Of a stretch of 64,000 bases of DNA, positions 1 to 10,177 are shown piece after piece. Numbering within the stretch: the stretch's first letter is position 1; every line of letters starts with the position of its first letter. The notes under the pieces are model-generated. The model was given only the letters and a program-made list of their open reading frames with translations, had not been told where the DNA came from and searched no databases. The stretch is from Tritrichomonas musculus (lineage: Eukaryota; Parabasalia; Tritrichomonadida; Tritrichomonadidae), in NCBI GenBank assembly GCA_039105265.1, contig JAPFFF010000001.1, positions 11,098,001 to 11,162,000 on the forward strand, read 5' to 3'. Both the position numbers and the translations under genes were made by a program.

Positions 1-1233
1 CTAAAAAGGATTTCTTTATTATAAATTTAATATTTTTATGTTATAGCTTTTTGATTCTTTATTTCATGGAATTCAACTTTGATTTTTAATGAATGTGTAA
101 CTCAAGTATTTATAATTTTACACTATTAATTTAAACAAATTCTCGAGGTTTATAAACTTAAAAACTCTTTTTTTGATTACTTTAAGGGTGGAGTCTCAGT
201 GATATTTTTTCTCAAAAAGTTCATTTTGGCATTATTACTTTTTTCTAACAATTTTTTAGTAGGATTATATACAGAATTCATTTCTTACCAATCAAATCAA
301 ATACATTAAACCAAATGCACTCATACATTAATAGTGTACGATTATGATTTACATTACTACTTTTTTGTTTTCAAACCTCAGATAAATTTTGAAGTTTTTA
401 ATTTCATCGATAAAAATAGCAATATCATATGTTTTTTTCAAAATAATCGTCTTAAATTCTTTTATTTAATGCGCTCTCTCCTTAATTTGTTCCCTTAACT
501 TGTTTTTTTTTTTTATTTGATATATATTGCAAAAATTATTCAAGAAAAATAAGAATATGAAGTTTTTTCCTTTATTATATATGACTCCGCAAATAAAAAT
601 ATGCCTGATCTTTTTTAATTTCCTTTCCATGTCCTAGAATTAAATTCTTTAATATCTATAATATGGGAATTTTCGTCAAAAACGCGTTTTATTTATTTAA
701 AATAATAAGAATTATTAAGTTAATACATTCTTATTATCTTTTATAAACTTTTTTTATAAATCAAGATTAAAAAATTGAATGTAAAAAAATGCGACTCTTC
801 CATTCAATTTTTTTCATTCTTGTTTTTACATTTTTTGAAGCTAAGATGAAATTAAATAAATATTTACTTATTATTATATATTTAAAATAAAATTTTATTT
901 TTTATTTATTAAATTTTTTATTGGATTTTATTATATGATGATTTTATAAATTTAAAAAAAAATGAAATCGATTTTTATCTTGATAAACCCATAAAATAAA
1001 AAAACGCAAAACGTTACGTTATATCCACAGTCATAGTTGATATTGATTTAAAATAACTTCAATCAATTTCAAACAGAGAAGGTACTTATGGGGTGTGCAA
1101 AAATTCAATGAAATTTTGAATATTTTCTCTCAAATTTTTTAGTGGCGAAAAATTTTGAGACTCCACCCTTAAAAAATTGAGAATTTCACTGTTATCATCT
1201 TACAATGAGCAAATATGCATTGAAAATTTTAAT
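1..1233. other. AT-rich intergenic region upstream of the BTB-like gene
   Basis: No convincing coding frame is visible on either strand. The stretch is dominated by A/T runs. The only structure I see is a perfect 18-bp inverted repeat whose arms lie at 181-198 and 1156-1173, listed separately. A short upstream ATG frame (1205-1237) overlaps the start of the following gene and is probably leader sequence. Confidence 0.6.
181..1173. repeat. Pair of perfect 18-bp inverted repeats about 1 kb apart
   Basis: The left arm at 181-198 reads TTTAAGGGTGGAGTCTCA and the right arm at 1156-1173 is its exact reverse complement. The 957 bp between them is AT-rich and has no open frame. The arms could be the ends of a small non-autonomous DNA transposon about 993 bp long. 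I see no target-site duplication, so a chance or regulatory pairing is also possible. The right arm ends 60 bp before the likely start codon of the next gene. Confidence 0.4.
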
Positions 1234-2676
1234 ATGAAAAATTTCAAACTCAAAATCCTACCAATAGGTATTCAGAATGACCTTACGATCATTTATAAAG
1301 AAAAAGAGAATAAACTTCATGAAATTAAGGTCTCTAAAAGTGATTTTCTGCATACTCTTCGATATTTCCAATCTCGAATTAATGAAATAAATAAAACAAA
1401 AAATATTTTTATTCAAGAAGATATCAATTTTGATATTTTTGAGACTTTTATTTCATCTATAAGCACAAAAGAAATTGAGATTAATGAAAACAATTATAAA
1501 GATTATTATTATCTAAGTCATAAATACGAATATATTGAACTTGAAACTCAGATCAAAGAATTTATTCTTAAAAGACCTGACTTATTTCATATAATTGATG
1601 GAATTCTTCAAGAAGGGGAAGATAATATAGATTACATTAAAGAAGAAATAATATCTAAAAATCTTGATGTTGTTCTTCAAAATGAACTCTTAAAAAATGT
1701 TCCAATTCAGCCATTATTAAGAATTTTATCATCTCCGAAACGTATCCTCAAGAATCATCATTTATTGTTTTCTTTCGTTATTGAAAAACTGAATTCAAAC
1801 GAAGAAGAAAAAGAAAATCTTTCCCTCCTAACAAGTTGTCTTGATTACAGTGAAATGTCAAGCGACGAGATTGAAAAATTGATTGAAATTCATGGAACAG
1901 AAATCTTCATGTCACCGAGCAATTCAAAAGAAAGAATGAAAACCTTCATTTCAAGCGAAAAATTAATGAAGCAAAAAAATCAGGAGCTCGAACAACGAAT
2001 AATCAGAATTGAAAGTGATTATAATGAACGAATTCGAAGACTTGAGAAACAAATGAACAAAATGGAAGCCAACTACAACGAACGAATTCAGAAACTTGAG
2101 CAAAAAATAGATGAAATCTCTAATGTAAAGAGTTGTCGTTATATTGAATACGATGGCAACATAAAAAATTGCTTAAATGGAATCATTCAGCATTTGACAA
2201 ATGAATCCAATGGAAATGTCGATGATATGAATATCGTCAAAGTCACAAGTTCGTCATCAACAGGTGCTCCGCATTTGCCAAGATGCGTTGTTGACTTGAA
2301 TGATAAAGAGAGCTACTTCCATTCTTGCGGTGAGCAGAACGGTTGGCTGAAATATGATTTTCTAGAAAAGAAAATTAAACCAACACATTACGCAATAAGA
2401 ACCCGAAATTCTGGCAAAAATTGCAACCATTTGAATAGCTGGGTGATTGAAGGTTCGAACACAAATAAAGATGATGATTGGATAGAGCTGGATTCGCAAA
2501 AAGGACTTAGCTGTCTTGATTACTCAAAGGCTAAGCAAATATTCGATATTAAAAGAAAATTGGGCCCTGATGAAAGTTATCGATATCTTAGATTAAGAGT
2601 CACTGGTGAAACATCCCCAGGGCGGTATTATATTTTGATATCAGCACTAGAATATTTTGGATATATTATTAAATAA
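1234..2676 (+). CDS. BTB-like / coiled-coil / F5-8 type C (discoidin) domain protein
   Basis: The frame is open further upstream, but the first ATG is at 1234, giving 480 residues. The first ~110 residues resemble the BTB-like fold of a large trichomonad family (IIYKEKENKLHEIKVSKSDF and following). A BACK-like helical part follows, then a short coiled coil with heptads near residues 245-300. The last ~180 residues match an F5/8 type C galactose-binding-like domain, including the stretch ESYFHSCGEQNGWLKYDF and the WVIEGSN strand. The family is very large in trichomonads and its function is not established; by analogy it may be an adaptor or carbohydrate/lipid-binding protein. There is no signal peptide, so it is probably intracellular. 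A decayed relative lies at 24.9-26.0 kb. Domain order is clear; function is not. Confidence 0.85.
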   Translation: MKNFKLKILPIGIQNDLTIIYKEKENKLHEIKVSKSDFLHTLRYFQSRINEINKTKNIFIQEDINFDIFETFISSISTKEIEINENNYKDYYYLSHKYEYIELETQIKEFILKRPDLFHIIDGILQEGEDNIDYIKEEIISKNLDVVLQNELLKNVPIQPLLRILSSPKRILKNHHLLFSFVIEKLNSNEEEKENLSLLTSCLDYSEMSSDEIEKLIEIHGTEIFMSPSNSKERMKTFISSEKLMKQKNQELEQRIIRIESDYNERIRRLEKQMNKMEANYNERIQKLEQKIDEISNVKSCRYIEYDGNIKNCLNGIIQHLTNESNGNVDDMNIVKVTSSSSTGAPHLPRCVVDLNDKESYFHSCGEQNGWLKYDFLEKKIKPTHYAIRTRNSGKNCNHLNSWVIEGSNTNKDDDWIELDSQKGLSCLDYSKAKQIFDIKRKLGPDESYRYLRLRVTGETSPGRYYILISALEYFGYIIK

Positions 2677-3285
2677 GCTCCTAAAATAATTAGTAACTAG
2701 TATATTATTAAAAAAACTAATATTTATTAATAAAGTATTTTTTTTTTTTTTTTTTTTTTTTTGATTGCTTGAAGTTTAAATCTACTAAAATTTCAGTTTG
2801 TTGAGGTTGTTTGCATAAAGAAAATGCTTTTCATCTAATCGTGTAACATGTTGCGAAAATGAAAATGATCTTAATCAATGAAGGCATATTTTACGATTAT
2901 TCGAAGTTTTGAATTTGGTGAAATTTCAGTTTATCAAAATTTGTAGCATTTGGAGAATGCACACTGTTCATTGGTTAGGACAAATGATGGAATTGATGCT
3001 TCTGTGGCATCGAGGTGTGAGAAAAAATAGAGCATCATATCGATGAACAAAAAATTTTCAGTATGCCATGCAATCATAGGAATTATTGGGATATCTCTTT
3101 GTTTTTCAAAAATAATTCATAAGTATTATTTTTTTCATATTGAATACTTGATTTAAGTCTTATTTCGACGTATGAAATATTGCAGGTACTCTCATATAAA
3201 GAAAAAAAATGAAATTTTATTTTGTTCGTTATAAAAAATATGTGTAGGTGGCCGTTTAAAAATAAAAATTTTATCAATCAAATAA
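2677..3285. other. Intergenic region with a 22-base T tract
   Basis: AT-rich spacer between two plus-strand genes. A long T tract lies at about 2740-2761, just after the BTB-like gene. No coding frame with recognisable content is visible. Confidence 0.5.
3252..3257 (+). promoter_or_regulatory. CCGTTT (AAACGG on the other strand) upstream of the TMEM107-like gene
   Basis: The hexamer sits 28 bp before the ATG of the TMEM107-like gene. It belongs to an AAACG(T/G) motif that recurs close to the start codons of flagellar and coiled-coil genes in this window. Assignment as a promoter element is inference. Confidence 0.35.
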
Positions 3286-3792
3286 ATGGTAACCTATTCT
3301 CGGATAGCTTTTCCTCTTCGTACAATTTCGTTGTTTTCTTTTTATATTATTTTAAATACAATACTTTATGCTAGCGATGACATTGCTCGTAAATATGTTT
3401 TAGATCGAATGAGGGCCAGCGTTTTTTCACATCCAACATTACCAGATGATTTGCTCAGGCATGTTGAAAGTGGTTATAAGAATTTTCCGAAATATAAAAC
3501 TTATATAGCTCATATAAAAGGATGGGTCATTGTTGCTGATATATTTATTGTTTTTTTAGCAGTTTGTCTAGTATTCGGTTTTATGGCAAATTATCCTTAC
3601 AAAACTATTTTTTTGAGTATGCTTCATTTTATTGGTATTGTACTTTGTACGCACATGGTCATTGACTTTGCATCAATAAATTTTTTGATTTTTGGAGTGT
3701 TTTTTGGTATGATTGTTCCCAGCCTTATTGAAATATATAATATAGTTTTATTATTTGCTTTCAAGAAAGACTTTTATGTCCCGCGTAAATAA
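3286..3792 (+). CDS. TMEM107: TMEM107-like transition-zone membrane protein
   Basis: A 168-residue protein with four hydrophobic segments at about residues 11-29, 79-102, 106-122 and 130-156. The layout matches TMEM107 (about 140 residues in animals). Shared landmarks are an N-terminal basic segment ending in R before the first helix, a lumenal loop after a D-rich turn, a histidine and later aspartate in the third helix, a proline before an acidic residue in the last helix (MIVPSLIEIYNIV), and a C-terminal FKK motif. TMEM107 belongs to the MKS module of the ciliary transition zone and helps retain membrane proteins in the cilium. Flagellated trichomonads would use it at the flagellar base. 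It lies next to a central-pair gene on the opposite strand. Identification is by pattern and not by alignment score. Confidence 0.65.
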   Translation: MVTYSRIAFPLRTISLFSFYIILNTILYASDDIARKYVLDRMRASVFSHPTLPDDLLRHVESGYKNFPKYKTYIAHIKGWVIVADIFIVFLAVCLVFGFMANYPYKTIFLSMLHFIGIVLCTHMVIDFASINFLIFGVFFGMIVPSLIEIYNIVLLFAFKKDFYVPRK

Positions 3793-3982
3793 ATGTTATT
3801 TAGAAGCTTATTTAATTTGCTATGCTGTTGTCAAATTCAAGAGAAAAAAAAGAAAAATTTTATATGTATATATTTTACAAAAACAAACAAATATTAGGAT
3901 ACTAAAATGCAGCTCATATAGATAAAGTAAAATTAGATTTTTTTTCAATAATGTTAGTTAATTTTCATATTTTTGAATAAAA

Positions 3983-6892
3983 TTATGCATCAAGATTAAT
4001 TTCATATTTTTCATATAATTTTTTCATTTGTTCTTCTTCATCCTCTTGTTTTTGTTCCGCATCTCTCCATTTTGGATCAGTTGTACTTAGTTTTGCCTTA
4101 CTATTATTATCCTGGATTATTTTTTCCTCTTCCATGATTTTTTCTACTTTTTGAGTAATCTCGTTTGTGATTTTTGGTAAAATTATTACTTCTCGGAAGC
4201 TTTTTGGTTTCGTATCAAACCATAATGTTTGGAATTTTTCAGTATTTTTCGGAGAGTAGTTCATTGATTGTTCTGATATGGTTTTAAAAGCATTATCATC
4301 AAGCAATTCAAACACATTAAAATCGTCAAAATCTTTGTCAACGATAAATAGGCGAGGGTTGTGTCCATTAGAAATTATATTTTCAATTTCTTCTCGTTCA
4401 ATTTTTTCGATAGGCTGAACTCTTTCAATAAAATCACCTTCCTGGAAATGTTGTATTATTTCTTTCTTTGAGCACAATTGTTTTCCAAGAATCCATTTCC
4501 ATTCATCTGATAAATAATATACAAGTCTTTTCGATCCAACATGCGCAATACTTCCTGTCAAAAGATCGATCATTGTCATTGCAATTCCTGCTTGGCCAAA
4601 AACAATCAATAAATGTCTCAATTCCTCATTAAATGTAACTGTGCAATTCTGATTCTTCATGGTCATGCTACAATCTTTCTTTTCTCCAAAAACAGCTACG
4701 AACTCTTTAAAATCTACTGTAATAGAACCATTATTAACCGTTACAGCAGGTAATTTCTTGCATGTAAATGTTTTTGTGTTTTTGTTATACTTTGTACCAT
4801 CAGGAAATGCAAGAGTAACGTCTTTATCGTCTTCAATAATCGAAAAACCATCTGATCTATTTGTAACTTTTCTCGTGGTGAAGTGAGTCGAAATAGTATT
4901 TGAAGTCGTATCATATTTGGGTTCATAAAACCATTTATCTCCTCTTTTCACATATCCTTTTCCATTTGAGCCAACCATTCTCCAATCATCCCTAAATAAT
5001 TGTGAAATTGAACCGTCAGGATAATATATTGTTGGTAGTGGTGTGTAGCGTATAAGAGATCCATTTGATGTAATAATTCGGTGTGATTCTCCTTCTAAAC
5101 CTGATATTACAACAGTTTGATTTGTTATATTAAATTCAATTTTGATGTTTTTTCTTTCAATAATAAAATGAACTTTTTCATTTGAATGGTCAAAGAAAAA
5201 TTCAGTGTTTTTGCTTAAAACACCTCGAATAGAAGTAATTGTCTCAACTGAATCTTCTTCTTCTTCTTCGTTTGACGGTGGCATTGGATTTTGTGATAAT
5301 ATAAATGAAAAACGTTCATTTTGACAGTATGAAAGATTAAAATGAAGTTTTTCAAGATATCCATTCCCAATCTGTGGCTGATATGTGACAACTCGAAGAC
5401 CAGATTCACAAAAATAATGTGTTGATGTTGTCTTTGTTTCATCCGAATCCATTTCAACAAATAAATCGCTTCGGCCAACATTAATTCCGATATCATTTGG
5501 GTGATTTTTGTCATTGGGCTCAGACGGATAAGGGCCATGTTCTTTATAAAATTTTCCAAATCCACAGTATGTCGGAAGATGATAAGTATCATTGAATTCA
5601 TGTATTGGCAAGTTATCAGGTATTTTATGGTAAAAAGCAAGCAAAAGTTTTCCACCAAATTCAAAAGCTTTGAATTCAGAAAATTCTTCTGATAAATGAG
5701 CTATAACATTTGGTAGAATTTCAAGTGTTAAAAATTCTTTAACATTTCGATCTGTAACTTTGTATCCAATGACTTCTTCAAATTTTTTCTTCATTAAAAC
5801 TCGAAATATCGTCTCATAATCCATATTGTTTCTATCTGCCGCATTCCTCATCAAAAAAATCTCGTTTGCTTTGAGGTTTGGGCGAATTGCTAAATCTTGA
5901 GCAAGTGATGCTGGGAGGGGAAATTTCGGGAATTTTTCTGCATAATGCTTAAAATTTGTTGAAAAATAAGGTAATGCGCTTGATTTTATAAAATTGTTGA
6001 TTTCAGATAAAACTAAAGCCTTAAAAACTATTTTAAGCGCGTCCATATGTATTAATGGTGGCTGCATTTGTAAAACTGCAGAAGCCATTGGCGCTGAGCC
6101 TTTTGTTCCATCAGATAAACGATTTTTTCCAGGCTTTTCAGCTGGCAAAATAGGCATAAGAATTGGTTGTTCTGGATAAGGCGGAATGGTAACATAGCAC
6201 GCATCTGAATAAAAGGATTTGTAATCGTTGCTTCCATTAAAAACAGAATATAGTTGTGGAATTATATCTCTGAGTTGTTGTTCAAAAGGAGTTTCTAAAT
6301 TCATATTTATGTCAAAAAACACAAGTTCCGATTGTAAAGCTTGTTTCAGTTCAATTGAAATATTTTGATACAAATTTGCAGTATTAGCTTTGCGATCTGT
6401 AATAAGGGGAGGGCCACTATCAATTGAAAGATGGCAGTATATTGGAGCATGATAATTCACAATAACATCTTGATATTGTTCAACCGTTCGAGGATAATCT
6501 AAAATAAAAACTATAAATGGTCCTTTAACCGTAGGCTCTCCTGTAGTTAAATCAAGGGATGGATTTGCTTTTATATTTTTTCGTGCTGAAGTTGGTCTTT
6601 TAGAAGGTGCTTTAGGTGGTGGTTTACGAAGTTGCGAATTAAGCCAATTTGAAACAACTAATGATAGTAAATTTCCAGGCATATTTAAAACATCGCCTTG
6701 GATTGGTTTAATTACAGGTGGTTTTCCTTTGATTGCTAAATCGATGGCAGATTTCATCGGACAAATAAATTGTGTCTGAGAAAAAACAGTTTTTGAAGAC
6801 GTGAGAAATTGTTTAAGCGCTATATCTGACGTTGTTGAGACACTGCATATAAAAATAGGTTGCTGTTGCTCTGGATGAGCAGTAGCAGTCAT
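3983..6892 (-). CDS. SPAG17: SPAG17/PF6-like central pair protein
   Basis: A 969-residue protein starting MTATAHPEQQQ. The N-terminal part has a proline- and lysine-rich linker near residues 90-110. The middle and C-terminal parts consist of repeated short beta-strand blocks of the type found in SPAG17, with signatures such as YPDGSISQLFRDDWRMVGSN, AFPDGTKYN and DFKEFVAVFGEK. The tail is highly charged and helical (EEEKIIQ, EDEEEQMKK). SPAG17 (PF6 in Chlamydomonas) scaffolds the C1a projection of the axonemal central pair and controls flagellar motility. This protein is less than half the usual ~2200 residues, so it may be a short protist form. A CCGTTT motif lies 5 bp before the start codon on the plus strand. 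The family call rests on recognising the C-terminal region. Confidence 0.6.
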   Translation of the reverse strand: MTATAHPEQQQPIFICSVSTTSDIALKQFLTSSKTVFSQTQFICPMKSAIDLAIKGKPPVIKPIQGDVLNMPGNLLSLVVSNWLNSQLRKPPPKAPSKRPTSARKNIKANPSLDLTTGEPTVKGPFIVFILDYPRTVEQYQDVIVNYHAPIYCHLSIDSGPPLITDRKANTANLYQNISIELKQALQSELVFFDINMNLETPFEQQLRDIIPQLYSVFNGSNDYKSFYSDACYVTIPPYPEQPILMPILPAEKPGKNRLSDGTKGSAPMASAVLQMQPPLIHMDALKIVFKALVLSEINNFIKSSALPYFSTNFKHYAEKFPKFPLPASLAQDLAIRPNLKANEIFLMRNAADRNNMDYETIFRVLMKKKFEEVIGYKVTDRNVKEFLTLEILPNVIAHLSEEFSEFKAFEFGGKLLLAFYHKIPDNLPIHEFNDTYHLPTYCGFGKFYKEHGPYPSEPNDKNHPNDIGINVGRSDLFVEMDSDETKTTSTHYFCESGLRVVTYQPQIGNGYLEKLHFNLSYCQNERFSFILSQNPMPPSNEEEEEDSVETITSIRGVLSKNTEFFFDHSNEKVHFIIERKNIKIEFNITNQTVVISGLEGESHRIITSNGSLIRYTPLPTIYYPDGSISQLFRDDWRMVGSNGKGYVKRGDKWFYEPKYDTTSNTISTHFTTRKVTNRSDGFSIIEDDKDVTLAFPDGTKYNKNTKTFTCKKLPAVTVNNGSITVDFKEFVAVFGEKKDCSMTMKNQNCTVTFNEELRHLLIVFGQAGIAMTMIDLLTGSIAHVGSKRLVYYLSDEWKWILGKQLCSKKEIIQHFQEGDFIERVQPIEKIEREEIENIISNGHNPRLFIVDKDFDDFNVFELLDDNAFKTISEQSMNYSPKNTEKFQTLWFDTKPKSFREVIILPKITNEITQKVEKIMEEEKIIQDNNSKAKLSTTDPKWRDAEQKQEDEEEQMKKLYEKYEINLDA

Positions 6893-6897
6893 GTTAA

Positions 6898-6903
6898 CCG
6901 TTT
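6898..6903 (-). promoter_or_regulatory. AAACGG motif just upstream of the SPAG17-like gene
   Basis: In gene orientation the sequence reads AAACGG, 5 bp before the ATG. It matches the AAACG(T/G) motif seen near other flagellar gene starts in this window. The very short distance would demand a transcription start within the last few bases, which is compatible with the very short leaders known in trichomonads. Confidence 0.35.
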
Positions 6904-7169
6904 AAAATTTCTTTTTATTCATGTTTGAAATTTCAAAAAACTAGAAAAGAATAATTGCAATATCAAAGTTTTATCAATGAGCCTTTACTTGAAATCGCAG
7001 ATATGTTTTTCGTGAATATAAAACATAAATAAATGAAAATGAAAGTTGGTTATCTTCAATTAATTGAGTTCAGCATGGTACGAATGAAATATTAATTAAA
7101 AAAAGCATTCTAAATAGTAATAATTATAAAATTCATAAAAACATATTTAATAGCATTATATTAAAAAAG

Positions 7170-7781
7170 TTACTTAGTGATAGGTCTGAGAGCTTTCTGA
7201 TAATTAGGATCATTCAATAGCAATGATCCTAGTCTAATATTAGTGTAAAGTAAATAAGCAGGGTCAGGAGGATTTGGTATCTGGTTAATAACAGATGCAA
7301 TAGTTGAAAAAAATACCGATTCTATATTTTTCTTTTCCATATTTTCAGTTTTTTGAATTAAAAATCCGCTTGCTTTACCTAGTTCTGTTAATGAATTTTC
7401 GTTTAGTTCACCACAGCAAATGTATTTGCATTGTGGATTTGAAGCTCGAATGTCACGATGGAAAATTGATAGAAGAGTTAATAAATCACTTTCTGTGGCA
7501 GCTACATAAAAAACGATTGAAGCGTCACAACAAAGAAGTTCAGCATCACCTCTCTGTCTGACATTGTCTGGAAGTGCCCATAAATCAATACGAAGAATAA
7601 TGCTATTTGAAATAAATAATGGAAACGAATAAACTTTCAAAAATCGAAAATCTTCTTCAGGATCTAGCTTAACGCCTGGAATTGACTCAATAAACTTCCT
7701 CACTAAATCAGTGGTATGGCTAATAACAGCAACTTTAAGTCCAAAATGAAACCTATTCTCCATATTGATTAACGAATCCAT
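7170..7781 (-). CDS. Divergent Ras-superfamily GTPase-like protein
   Basis: 203 residues. The order of strands and helices resembles a small GTPase: KVAVISHTTDLVRKF at the position of the P-loop, LRIDLWALPDNVRQR at the position of the DxxG switch II, CDASIVFYVAATESDLL as the central strand and helix, and KYICCGELNE where NKxD would stand. The canonical GxxxxGK[ST] loop and NKxD motif are absent, so nucleotide binding is doubtful. Such degenerate Rab/Arl-like proteins occur in ciliary transport complexes, and the neighbour is a central-pair gene, but the assignment is weak. A second methionine at residue 7 could be the true start, because the AAACGTAC motif lies only 6 bp before the first one. 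Confidence 0.5.
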   Translation of the reverse strand: MDSLINMENRFHFGLKVAVISHTTDLVRKFIESIPGVKLDPEEDFRFLKVYSFPLFISNSIILRIDLWALPDNVRQRGDAELLCCDASIVFYVAATESDLLTLLSIFHRDIRASNPQCKYICCGELNENSLTELGKASGFLIQKTENMEKKNIESVFFSTIASVINQIPNPPDPAYLLYTNIRLGSLLLNDPNYQKALRPITK

Positions 7782-8833
7782 ACTTCAAACGTACTTTTCA
7801 TTTAAAAAGTTATCATATCACATTAATCTATTATATGGATAATATGTATCACAGATTAGCTTGGTTTATGCCTAATTTTTCTTTTTTGAACATTCGTTGG
7901 GCATTAATTTAAATATAGGTTTTGAATCAAAATAATTTTTTTTAATAAAATAACAGAGTAGCTGCAACGAAATTTTTTGGACAAGCCCTCTCAAAAAGTG
8001 GACTGTCAAATTGATTTTTCTCATTGGTAAGAAGGTTTTATGATTTTATAATAAAATAATATAAAACTTTATTTTGAGCGTTTGCACTTTTTAAATAAAA
8101 GATTAAAATTCCTGGGAAAAAAGTATAAATTCACGATGCTAAAAATGTGCATGCGGTCATCCTTTATTTGGTAAAAATATAAAATTAATTATAAATAAAT
8201 AAATATCAAATATATGAGAATAATTCCTTGGTCGCGTTAAGCATAATTTTAATTTTATTCATGAAAAAATGTGAAAAATTTTGTAAAAAAACAAAAAATA
8301 GAATTCTTTCTTTTTAATTATCTTTTTGAATTGGATTTGAATTATTAAATGAAAGATTTCCAACCTAGTGAATCTGCAAGTTCTTAACTATTTCATGAAT
8401 CCAGCTTTAAACCTAAAGAAATCCAAAAATAATCAATCCAAATTCATATTATAATTATCTATAAAATTTGAATTAATATCATGATTAATCATTTTTACAT
8501 ATATTAAACTATTTTTCAGTCTATTATAAAAAGGATCCTTTCATTGGAACCTTGCTTTTAATTAAAAAAAATACTAATAACCAACAAAAAAGTTTACAAT
8601 TTATAATTATTTAGCATGCACTATATTAAATATCAATAAACAACTCATTGCAACATATATTTTATTATTTGCTTTCCGAAACAAAAAATACAACTGATAA
8701 AAATTTTAGAAAAAAATAGAATTTTCATATCACACTTCAAAAATAAATACGATCATGTTTTGAATTTGTTGCAGCTACTCTAAAATAACTTAGAAAAAAA
8801 AAAAAAGGATCTTTATAAACAACTCAACATTTT
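7782..8833. other. AT-rich intergenic region, 1.05 kb
   Basis: Separates two minus-strand genes. AAACGTAC at 7787-7794 belongs to the recurrent motif discussed elsewhere. No protein remnants, repeats or RNA genes were recognised in the rest. Confidence 0.5.
7787..7794 (-). promoter_or_regulatory. AAACGTAC motif upstream of the GTPase-like gene
   Basis: The octamer is shared exactly with positions 16507-16514, 48754-48761 and, inverted, 47206-47213. All four lie within 34 bp of a start codon. Function is inferred from recurrence only. Confidence 0.4.
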
Positions 8834-9760
8834 TTAATGAAAGATATTTTTTAATTTAAAAGTTTTGATACTAGTGTTTGACGATGCAATAATCAGTAAA
8901 GGATCTAAAGGTGAGAAATTTGCATATGTTGCAGGCACAAATTCTCCTGAGTTTTTTTCGATATGGAATATTGAAGGATTACTGTCATAATTTTCGGTTG
9001 ATTTAGTAATTATATCGCCATTTGTACATGCTGCAACAAACAAAAAATTGTTGATTGGATTTGGATTTACACTAACCACCGGACTATTTGATGCATAAAT
9101 TGATTTCACTTTTGAATCTTCCGAAGACAAATCCCACATATTAACAAATCCATCATATCCACAACTGTATAAATATTTCTCATTAGGAGTGAATGCAATA
9201 TCAGTAATTTTTCCTACATGAGGAGATTTAATATCTCTATATACTTCTGATTTTAGAAGTTCATTAAATGATTTAAAGATTTTGATACCATATGTAGTTT
9301 CTTTTTCTTCATGAGAGTAATATAAAAATGCTACCTTTGTATTAGATAAAATTAATTTGTATATCACACATAGATAAGCAGCCATCCAATTCGATTGTTG
9401 ATTACTAAATATGAAAGAAGCCTCATGATTATCCAATTCACCTGTTTTAACGTAATATATTGTATCTAGATTGATCAGAGCAAAAGAAACATCAGTATTG
9501 ATGAGGTTTTCGTTATTCGACAAAAATAATTTCTGTTTTTCACGTTTGTTTCCTGACAAAAAAATAAATTTATCACCTGATTCGTCAATTAAAGAAATAG
9601 GACTGCCTGATTCAATATTTGTAGTTTCATGTTTTATTTGTTTTGATTCATTATCAATTCTATCTTCGAATACAAGATATTTGCCGTTTTCAGACCCTGC
9701 ATAAGTGATCACTGTATCATTATCTGATTTTTTTAATATAAAATGAGATGTAATTTTCAT
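8834..9760 (-). CDS. WD40-repeat protein
   Basis: The frame is open to 9862, but the upstream part encodes a lysine run from a T tract. The methionine at 9760 (MKITSHFIL) is the more credible start, giving 308 residues. At least two WD40-type blades are clear in the C-terminal half: HVGKITDIAFTPNEKYLYSC followed by DGFVNMWDL, then SPVVSVNPNPINNFLFVAAC. The N-terminal blades (TYAGSENGKYLVFED, EHKIL-type strands) are more divergent. A seven-blade propeller would need about this length. The protein is probably a scaffold; I cannot name the orthologue. Confidence 0.7.
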   Translation of the reverse strand: MKITSHFILKKSDNDTVITYAGSENGKYLVFEDRIDNESKQIKHETTNIESGSPISLIDESGDKFIFLSGNKREKQKLFLSNNENLINTDVSFALINLDTIYYVKTGELDNHEASFIFSNQQSNWMAAYLCVIYKLILSNTKVAFLYYSHEEKETTYGIKIFKSFNELLKSEVYRDIKSPHVGKITDIAFTPNEKYLYSCGYDGFVNMWDLSSEDSKVKSIYASNSPVVSVNPNPINNFLFVAACTNGDIITKSTENYDSNPSIFHIEKNSGEFVPATYANFSPLDPLLIIASSNTSIKTFKLKNIFH

Positions 9761-10177
9761 CTTGTCAATTCTTTTTATTGACAACAAATTCTGCCAAATC
9801 TTTTTTTTTTTTTTTTTCATGAAAGAATAAACTGAAACAACAAAAGAGAAGTATTTAATCATAAAGCCGTTTTGGAAAAAAAAAAATAATTAAAAAAGAA
9901 AGAAGTAGAAATAAAAAAGAATAATAAAAATATATTTTTTCATAATTATATAGAACAAATATTGAGATATCTCTTAAACATGTTCTCCACAATACAATTT
10001 ATGTTTTAAAATCAGTATTTGTTCCAATGGTATTATTCAAATTAATATAGAATCTAAAACGAAATTGCATTAAAAGCCAAGGAAATCTTATTTCAAATTT
10101 TAACAAAGTATTAAAAAAAGATAAGTATTATAATTTTTACTCTTTTAAAAAAAGAGGGGAAAAAAAAAACAATTTAA
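9761..10177. other. Intergenic region between WD40 and glycoside hydrolase genes
   Basis: AT-rich, with A/T homopolymer runs around 9800-9820, 9888-9895 and 10160-10170. No feature recognised. Confidence 0.45.

Noticed and set aside
3083-3277. 64-codon minus-strand frame before the TMEM107-like gene
   Set aside because: It covers the probable promoter of that gene and has the composition of non-coding AT-rich DNA.
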